A model generated the notes under the pieces. That model was not told where the DNA came from and did no database searches. It worked only from the letters and a program-made list of their open reading frames with translations. A program made the translations under genes and the position numbers. This document shows positions 6,738-11,664 of a DNA stretch of 11,664 bases, piece by piece. The DNA lies in contig QAKO01000090.1 of the NCBI GenBank assembly GCA_003343765.1, positions 1 to 11,664 of the forward strand. The letters are read 5' to 3'. The number at the start of each line of letters is the position of its first letter. The first letter of the stretch is position 1. The stretch is from Bacillota bacterium (lineage in GTDB: Bacteria > Bacillota > Clostridia > Christensenellales > Borkfalkiaceae).

Positions 6738-8803
6738 CATGCACCGAGCAATACCCGCATCTGCACTTCTGCCCGCACAAATGTCAGACGGCACGCTCTC
6801 CCGTCCATGAACGCAGGCGGATACTCGGTATAGACGAACGCATCCTGCCGCAGTTCGCAGACGCGCACCGTGATGCGCGAAGGGTACCCGTATCCGCGCA
6901 AACCGAACACATATGGTTTGCCCGTATAATAATCGTCAGCCACCTTTTCTCCGTCCAAAAGAATTTCCAGGCGATCCCCCTCATACCCGATCGCAAGATG
7001 CGCCGCCTGAACGTCCCCGTACGGGCCTTCGCATTTCAGAACATAATCCGTGTATCCGTTCCCCGATTCTTGGCCGCAGATTTGCACAGAAAAAGACGGT
7101 ACGTCTATATTTTTTTCGTACAAACCAAACACACCTTCGTCGCCCGTGCAGACAAATCCGCACGGCGGCGTTTCGGGCTTCGGATAAATTTTCAGGCGGG
7201 CATTTTTGCCGCATAAAAGCACAATTCCGCCCTCTGATGCGTACATCTCGCCGTCCGTGACAAACAGCCGATCCATTCCGGCATAAGAGAAGCACCAGGC
7301 ATTTTGCGCGTCCTGCTTGCTCAGAAGAATCACTTTCCCCGCAGGATCGCCCTCCGTTTCGATCGCGCCCTGCCCTTCTTCCGCCCAGAACACGCAGTCT
7401 TTTTCGTTCAGCGTGCAAAAGGGCGTCGCCAGCGCATACCGAAAACGAGTTCCGCAAATTTCCCTGTTGAATACAAAGGCACAGTATTGCCCGCTTTGCA
7501 GCGTAAAATCGGGCAGCGTTACTCCCTGCACGGGCGAAAAAGAACGGACACTTTTTTCTTTTGTCGGATAATGCCTTACATAATTGTTGAAAAATACAAA
7601 CCCGCCATTCTCCCGCGCACGCACTGCACAACGCAGTGCGTGCAGATCGTTCGGGTCGGAAGGATTGCCCGGAAACAAGCTAACGGGCAGGGTGCAGATC
7701 TGCCGACCGAAATAGCGGATCAGATAATTCCACAGCTTCAGCTCCCGCCCGCACGGACGAATCTCCCCGTACTGCCCGACAGGCGCCTGAAAATCATAGT
7801 TGAATTCGGGAAGATCACAGCAAAAGCCCGCCCGCAAATTTTTCTCGTCGCGGTATTCCTGCATCGACGTGAACGCGCCCGTCGGATTGATCCCGCCGTG
7901 AAATACATAATACCCCAACATCGCCACGCCGCTTCCGATCTTGCAAAGCGCCATCGCCCCGCAATCTTCGCCCGTTATCACGGGACGGCGGATCTTTGTT
8001 ACCTGAATCCCCGACCCGTGTTCTACCGTCGCGTACGGATACGGAGAACGCGCAATGGTGGCATCCATCTCTTTCCTGCCCGTATCGCTGCCTATGTTCG
8101 CATCGTTGGGATTATCCGTGAACAGATACCCATCCATCGGCGGCAGTTCTCCCGTCTGCGCTTCCCACGGCGCTTCACAATAATTGCCCCATACGGGAAT
8201 CGCTTGCCCCGTCGCCGCTTTCCCCCAGCCCGTCGCAAAATACAGCGGTACGTCCATACCTTTTTCCTTCAACAAGGCGATCAGCGCCGCAATGTGTTCG
8301 TCACCGATCCCCTTTCCCTGCACGCCCCATTGGCTGTATTCGTTTTCGACCTGCACGGCAACGATCGGCCCGCCGTCTTTATACGTAAGTCCCGCACACT
8401 GCGCGCAAAGCTGCGTAAAATATCTTTCCACGTCCGCCATGTATCCCGCATCGTTGGAACGCGCCCTGTATTTTTTATTTTCCACCCAGTCGGGGAATCC
8501 CCCGTTGCGGACTTCCGCATGTACCCACGGCCCCACCCGAAGGCACAAATACATCCCCGCCGCCTTTACTTCTTTTGCAAACCTGCGGAGATTTTTGCTG
8601 CCTCGGAAATCAAAATGCCCTTCCGCTTCTTCGTGGTGGATCCAACAGCAATAGGAGGATACGATATCCACTCCCAACGCCTTCATCTTGGCAAGGTCTT
8701 CCTTCCAATCCCTGCAATCGCTGCGACTGTACGGATATTCCCCCATTACAGGAAACCAGGGTTCGCCGTCCATTTCAAAATATTGCGAATTGTATGTTAT
8801 CAT
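6737..8803 (-). CDS. GH35-type beta-galactosidase-like glycoside hydrolase, cytoplasmic
   Basis: 688 residues from ATG 8803-8801, preceded by GGAGAG 8 nt upstream; a longer frame to 9118 runs inside the neighbouring gene and is not used. The N-terminal (beta/alpha)8 domain (about 1-370) carries GH35 hallmarks: FPVMGEYPYSR (17-27), a WI/HF pattern (WIHHEEAEGHFDFRG), LRVGPWVHAEVRNGGFPDWV (88-107) and PIVAVQVENEYSQWG (146-160). Glu155 in NEY is the expected acid/base. The usual nucleophile motif TE(F/Y)WxGW is absent; Glu261 in ATVEHGSGIQVT is the likely counterpart. Residues of about 400-688 look like C-terminal beta-sandwich domains. There is no signal peptide, so it should act on imported oligosaccharides, removing terminal beta-galactosyl or a related residue. 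It is the second gene of the operon, 13 nt after the rhamnosidase stop. Fold assignment is confident, exact substrate is not. Confidence 0.88.
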   Translation of the reverse strand: MITYNSQYFEMDGEPWFPVMGEYPYSRSDCRDWKEDLAKMKALGVDIVSSYCCWIHHEEAEGHFDFRGSKNLRRFAKEVKAAGMYLCLRVGPWVHAEVRNGGFPDWVENKKYRARSNDAGYMADVERYFTQLCAQCAGLTYKDGGPIVAVQVENEYSQWGVQGKGIGDEHIAALIALLKEKGMDVPLYFATGWGKAATGQAIPVWGNYCEAPWEAQTGELPPMDGYLFTDNPNDANIGSDTGRKEMDATIARSPYPYATVEHGSGIQVTKIRRPVITGEDCGAMALCKIGSGVAMLGYYVFHGGINPTGAFTSMQEYRDEKNLRAGFCCDLPEFNYDFQAPVGQYGEIRPCGRELKLWNYLIRYFGRQICTLPVSLFPGNPSDPNDLHALRCAVRARENGGFVFFNNYVRHYPTKEKSVRSFSPVQGVTLPDFTLQSGQYCAFVFNREICGTRFRYALATPFCTLNEKDCVFWAEEGQGAIETEGDPAGKVILLSKQDAQNAWCFSYAGMDRLFVTDGEMYASEGGIVLLCGKNARLKIYPKPETPPCGFVCTGDEGVFGLYEKNIDVPSFSVQICGQESGNGYTDYVLKCEGPYGDVQAAHLAIGYEGDRLEILLDGEKVADDYYTGKPYVFGLRGYGYPSRITVRVCELRQDAFVYTEYPPAFMDGRACRLTFVRAEVQMRVLLGA

Positions 8804-8816
8804 ATTCTTCTCTCCG

Positions 8817-11078
8817 TCAGAACGCTTCGCGAACGTCCGCTCGTTCATATCCCTGCGGGATCTGTATTTTCTCGACTCCGTCCGTGCGCTCGAAAATAAG
8901 TTCTTCCTTCCCCACAGGAATACGGATGCGGCAATCGATCTTTTCCGCGGCATCCGTAAACAGGATCTTGTTTCCGTGTACACCCGCGAAACCGCTGACA
9001 TACCCGACCAAAAGATTCGCCGCATAGGACGCAAACCCGTGGTCAAGACTGCCGCAAGGATTGTCGTTTTCCCAAAGCGTTCCCGTCTTTTGCGCCATGC
9101 CGTAAAAGAAATCCACACACTCCTGTCTCAGCTGCGTACGCTTATCCGACCGCGCAAGCATCATCAGCCGCAGATAATTCCCGATAAACGCATTGGATTT
9201 GTATACCTGCGGATAGGTCATGCGCACGTCACGCGATGCCCCGAATTTTTCCGTGAGCAGCTCAAACAGCTTCGGATATGTCTGCGGCGTCGCAACCCCC
9301 GAAAAAAATGCATAATACTGACACGTCTCCGTAATATGTCCGAGAAGTTTCGTTCCGCCCTCGCACCGCACGCGGTTATCTTCAAAAAACTCCCCGTTAA
9401 ACGAATATTCCCGCACGGCACTGCGCACCTTCTCCGCTTTTTCCAGCAATGCACCGTCCGAATATAACAGTCCCGCACTCTCTACCGCTTTCGCATACAG
9501 CATGTTGGACGGGAAATTGATCCCCTTGATAAATTCTTCATCGTTCGCCATGCTCCATTCCACAAATACCCAGCTTTCCAGATTCTCCAAAAGCCCGTAT
9601 TCGTTGCGGTATTTTTCAAAAAACGAAAGGATCCCGTATACCTTTTCCCTGCTCGCTTCCGCCACCGAAAAATTTCCGCTCCGTTGATATTGGTCGTACA
9701 GCTCCACTATATACCACATCGCCCAGTTCGGAATATACTGCGCGTTCACAAAATCGGCAGGATAGCACATCGGGATCATCTTTTCAGGTATGTACGAAAG
9801 ATGCGGGCTCATCGCATAATTCTGCAAAAACGCTTCTTCCACCTTATTTTCACCCGTAAACAACTGCTCTGCCTTCGCGGAAAAATAAGAATCGCACAGC
9901 CACCCCGCCCGCTCCCGTGAAGGACAATCCGTCAGAAGATCGACCGCATTATGGCGGAATGTACGGCACGCCGCATCCATGATCGCGTTCAGCCGCTCGT
10001 CCGCACACTCAAACGCAAACCGATCCGTGTCGGGATTTTCAAATTTCTGTATGTATACCTTCGGCGTGGTTACTCTGCCCTTGCTTACCAGCACCTTCAC
10101 AAACCGCGCCGTATATGGTTCAAACGTAAAATGCCTGTATTCACCCTCTTTGAGACGATATTCAATAATATTTACACAGGCGTTCCTGTACGGCAAAACT
10201 TCGGCAGGCGCATCCGGCGACTTACGCAGATCCATTTCATCAAACAAAATATACACGTGCGCATCCGACTCCGCTCTCACTTCCGTACCGATAAACCCCG
10301 TCTCCGCTTTCCCAAAATCAAATACCGCATATTCCCCCGCACTCAATCCTTCTTTCCGGACACCCTTTTCATATACGAGATTGCACACATAATCGGATGG
10401 ATTGCTTTCCCATTCCCCGATCGGATAAATACGCAGATTTTCGATTTCCATGCAAATATTGCGGTAAGGCTCACCCTCTCCTTCCCGAAATGTACCGTCT
10501 TCGATTTCTTCCGCCGCCACACACTCATAATCCGGATAATCCGTGACCCGCGGCAAAAATTTCCCAGAAGTCACCTGCACAGGCAGAACCGCATCTTCCC
10601 CGAAACAGCGAGAATACGTTTTGACAGGCGATTGAGTGAAAACATAGCTTTCCGTAAACGCGCGCTGGTAGCTGAACCGGCTTACCTTCTGCAAACGTTC
10701 ACTGTAACACCTTACATAAAAATCTTTTCCCGTCCAGTGTTTCGCCTGCCCGTTTTCCGTGATCTCCGCCTGCAAAAACGCCGGCTGATCCAGCACCCAA
10801 TAATTCATCGTATTGTATCCCGCCGCTTCAATGAACAGTACATTCTCCTCTTCCAATTCACGCAAAGGAATGCGGTCTATCCGAAAATAGCCGTGCGCCG
10901 CCCGCGACGGCCCAAATGCAAGAAATTTACCGTTTAAATACGCCTTATAACAATTGCTCGCCGTGATGAATAACTCCGCATTTTCCGCTTTTTTAAAACA
11001 AACGCAAAACGCACAGATACTGTTCAATGCCTTTTCCTGCTTTTCCAGCCATACGGGAATTGCTTTCTCAAACTGCAT
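8817..11078 (-). CDS. GH78-type alpha-L-rhamnosidase, cytoplasmic
   Basis: 753 residues from ATG 11078-11076 behind GGAAGGAGAG. The N-terminal region (about 30-330) is beta-rich with an AYLNGKFLAFGP(S)R motif (46-59), typical of the lectin-like domains of bacterial rhamnosidases. The (alpha/alpha)6 catalytic domain follows (about 350-700). TDCPSRERAGWLCD at 383-396 keeps the spaced acidic residues Asp384, Glu389 and Asp396 seen in GH78 enzymes. GTLWEND at 666-672 supplies Glu670 as the probable catalytic base, followed by GSLDHGFASY with His680. A short beta-sandwich tail (about 702-745) ends the protein. It lacks a signal peptide, so it should hydrolyse terminal alpha-L-rhamnose from imported oligosaccharides. 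It is the first gene of the operon controlled by the 11164-11228 promoter. GH106 or a relative with another sugar specificity is less likely given these motifs. Confidence 0.9.
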   Translation of the reverse strand: MQFEKAIPVWLEKQEKALNSICAFCVCFKKAENAELFITASNCYKAYLNGKFLAFGPSRAAHGYFRIDRIPLRELEEENVLFIEAAGYNTMNYWVLDQPAFLQAEITENGQAKHWTGKDFYVRCYSERLQKVSRFSYQRAFTESYVFTQSPVKTYSRCFGEDAVLPVQVTSGKFLPRVTDYPDYECVAAEEIEDGTFREGEGEPYRNICMEIENLRIYPIGEWESNPSDYVCNLVYEKGVRKEGLSAGEYAVFDFGKAETGFIGTEVRAESDAHVYILFDEMDLRKSPDAPAEVLPYRNACVNIIEYRLKEGEYRHFTFEPYTARFVKVLVSKGRVTTPKVYIQKFENPDTDRFAFECADERLNAIMDAACRTFRHNAVDLLTDCPSRERAGWLCDSYFSAKAEQLFTGENKVEEAFLQNYAMSPHLSYIPEKMIPMCYPADFVNAQYIPNWAMWYIVELYDQYQRSGNFSVAEASREKVYGILSFFEKYRNEYGLLENLESWVFVEWSMANDEEFIKGINFPSNMLYAKAVESAGLLYSDGALLEKAEKVRSAVREYSFNGEFFEDNRVRCEGGTKLLGHITETCQYYAFFSGVATPQTYPKLFELLTEKFGASRDVRMTYPQVYKSNAFIGNYLRLMMLARSDKRTQLRQECVDFFYGMAQKTGTLWENDNPCGSLDHGFASYAANLLVGYVSGFAGVHGNKILFTDAAEKIDCRIRIPVGKEELIFERTDGVEKIQIPQGYERADVREAF

Positions 11079-11163
11079 AATCTCTCCTTCCGGTCAACTG
11101 CAACGATCCGCTTTTTTCTCGCCTGCAGACCTTTTACTGCCTCTTTTTCTGAATTTCGCAGGA

Positions 11164-11228
11164 ATTATATCAAAAAACAACCGATGTTTCTACTCCTTCC
11201 GTTAACCATAAGTTGCAAAAATTTGACT
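11164..11228 (-). promoter_or_regulatory. Glycosidase-operon promoter with putative AraC operator (two boxes plus -10)
   Basis: Read on the minus strand: box 1 AGTCAAATTTTTGCAA (11228-11213), 12 nt, box 2 GGAAGGAGTAGA (11200-11189), 19 nt, then a consensus -10 TATAAT (11169-11164). The -35 position reads TAGAAA and overlaps box 2, so activation by a bound regulator is likely. Transcription should begin near 11157, leaving about 79 nt of leader before the rhamnosidase. It matches the importer promoter at 13/16 and 11/12 positions in the two boxes with no spacing differences, while the intervening bases have diverged. Confidence 0.78.
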
Positions 11229-11326
11229 TATCTCCCCACTCCGCCGCAACCCTCTCTTGACAAATCGATCATGCAATATTCCGAAAAATTTTTCCAGTAT
11301 GCGCTCTGTCTCTCGTTTTTTAACGT

Positions 11327-11356
11327 AAAAAAGCGGGACGATCCCGCCCCGCTTTT
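11327..11356 (-). terminator. Intrinsic terminator upstream of the glycosidase promoter
   Basis: On the minus strand GCGGGA-TCG-TCCCGC (11347-11333) is followed by six Ts (11332-11327). An alternative, longer pairing AAAAGCGGG (11356-11348) with CCCGCTTTT (11337-11329) is also perfect. Either form gives a strong rho-independent terminator that would insulate the glycosidase promoter from minus-strand transcription coming from the right. Confidence 0.85.
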
Positions 11357-11525
11357 CAACTATTCAACAATCAATCATACTTTTTCCACCGCGACCGTTT
11401 TTAATCAGCCTGCATCTCAATAACTCCTTTCCAAAACAATCATTGCACCAGATCGTTTCATAAAGCACATCTGAAAAATTGCAATCTTTCTATTCTTTTT
11501 CCAAAGGTCAAAAGAGATTAAAAGA

Positions 11526-11568
11526 GGGGCAAACGGGAAACGCATTGCTTGCGTTTCCCGTTTGCCCC
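11526..11568 (-). terminator. Long perfect hairpin, probable terminator
   Basis: A perfect 19-bp inverted repeat (left arm GGGGCAAACGGGAAACGCA at 11526-11544, right arm 11550-11568) surrounds a 5-nt loop TTGCT. On the minus strand it is followed by TCTTTTAATCTCTTTT, a reasonable U-rich tail, so it probably terminates a minus-strand gene beyond the right edge. On the plus strand only GAAATTTTC follows. The unusually long stem may instead mark a dispersed palindromic repeat. Confidence 0.7.
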
Positions 11569-11664
11569 GAAATTTTCACATCGGATTTCAATCGGAAACC
11601 GTTTTGACCGTAAAGCAAAACCGCCAAAATACAATCCGCCGTCAGCTCAGAACGCTTTTTCTGT

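Larger units (their letters stand above)
11229..11664. other. Gene-poor intergenic stretch to the right edge
   Basis: No convincing protein-coding gene lies here. A 79-codon plus-strand frame at 11184-11423 runs over the operator and the terminator on the opposite strand, lacks a ribosome site and looks spurious. The stretch contains two minus-strand hairpins (11327-11356 and 11526-11568), a ribosome-site-preceded four-codon mini-ORF (11401-11415) and, from the right edge, an open minus-strand frame running through the second hairpin to a TGA near 11508. That last frame may be the tail of an out-of-window gene or chance. Confidence 0.6.

Noticed and set aside
7304..8899. 531-codon open frame on the plus strand
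   Set aside because: It is wholly antisense to the GH35 gene and its composition (very rich in Arg, His, Ile and Pro) is a typical shadow; no domain or ribosome site supports it.
8804..9118. N-terminal extension of the GH35 gene by 105 residues
   Set aside because: It lies inside the rhamnosidase gene in another frame, is Arg/Ser-rich and lacks homology-like features. ATG 8803 has a good ribosome site and begins the conserved domain.
11257..11285. TTGACA at 11257-11262 as a plus-strand -35
   Set aside because: No acceptable -10 occurs at 16-18 nt (TCCGAA at 17 nt), and no plus-strand gene follows.
11184..11423. 79-codon plus-strand frame in the right intergenic region
   Set aside because: It spans the minus-strand operator and terminator, has no ribosome site and shows no recognisable domain.
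11429..11530. Cysteine-containing 34-codon minus-strand ORF starting with GTG (VLYETIWCNDCFGKELLRC…)
   Set aside because: It has no ribosome site, runs through the ribosome site of the mini-ORF, and is short enough to occur by chance.

Overview
The window (about 50% GC, strong Shine-Dalgarno sites, lipoprotein signals with lipoboxes, no outer-membrane components) looks like a Gram-positive Clostridia-type Firmicute, plausibly gut-associated. The phylum is fairly safe; anything finer is a guess. It holds a carbohydrate-utilisation locus (Gram-positive PUL type) with two minus-strand transcription units and one AraC-family regulator on the plus strand between them.

Left unit (minus strand, read from about 5693 to the left edge): a signal-anchored protein of unknown family (4715-5653), two sugar ABC permeases of the LplB/YteP and LplC/YtcP types (3739-4734 and 2861-3739), a lipoprotein solute-binding protein of the LplA/YtcQ/LipO type (1093-2769), a small polytopic membrane protein (608-1096), and the first 193 residues of a lipoprotein resembling right-handed beta-helix carbohydrate-active proteins (1-580, cut by the edge). 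Genes abut or overlap (TAATG and ATGA junctions). No transporter ATPase is present, as is usual for systems sharing an MsmX-type ATPase.

Centre: the AraC regulator (5794-6618, plus) diverges from the importer operon and converges on the glycosidase operon. Three imperfect 25-bp tandem repeats and a strong intrinsic terminator follow it.

Right unit (minus strand, from about 11157 to 6737): a cytoplasmic GH78-type alpha-L-rhamnosidase (8817-11078) followed after 13 nt by a cytoplasmic GH35-type beta-galactosidase-like enzyme (6737-8803). From 11079 to the right edge there is no convincing gene, only the promoter, two minus-strand terminator-like hairpins and a mini-ORF.

How it fits together (inference): a surface beta-helix protein cuts or binds a plant polysaccharide, the lipoprotein and permeases import an oligosaccharide, and the rhamnosidase and galactosidase degrade it inside. 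Rhamnose plus galactose plus a beta-helix protein suggests rhamnogalacturonan I or another rhamnosylated glycan. The most notable finding is that both operons share the same 65-bp promoter layout: a 16-bp box (13/16 identical), a 12-nt gap, a 12-bp box (11/12 identical), a 19-nt gap and a -10 hexamer, with identical spacing throughout. This is the likely regulon signature of the AraC protein, possibly a new operator motif.
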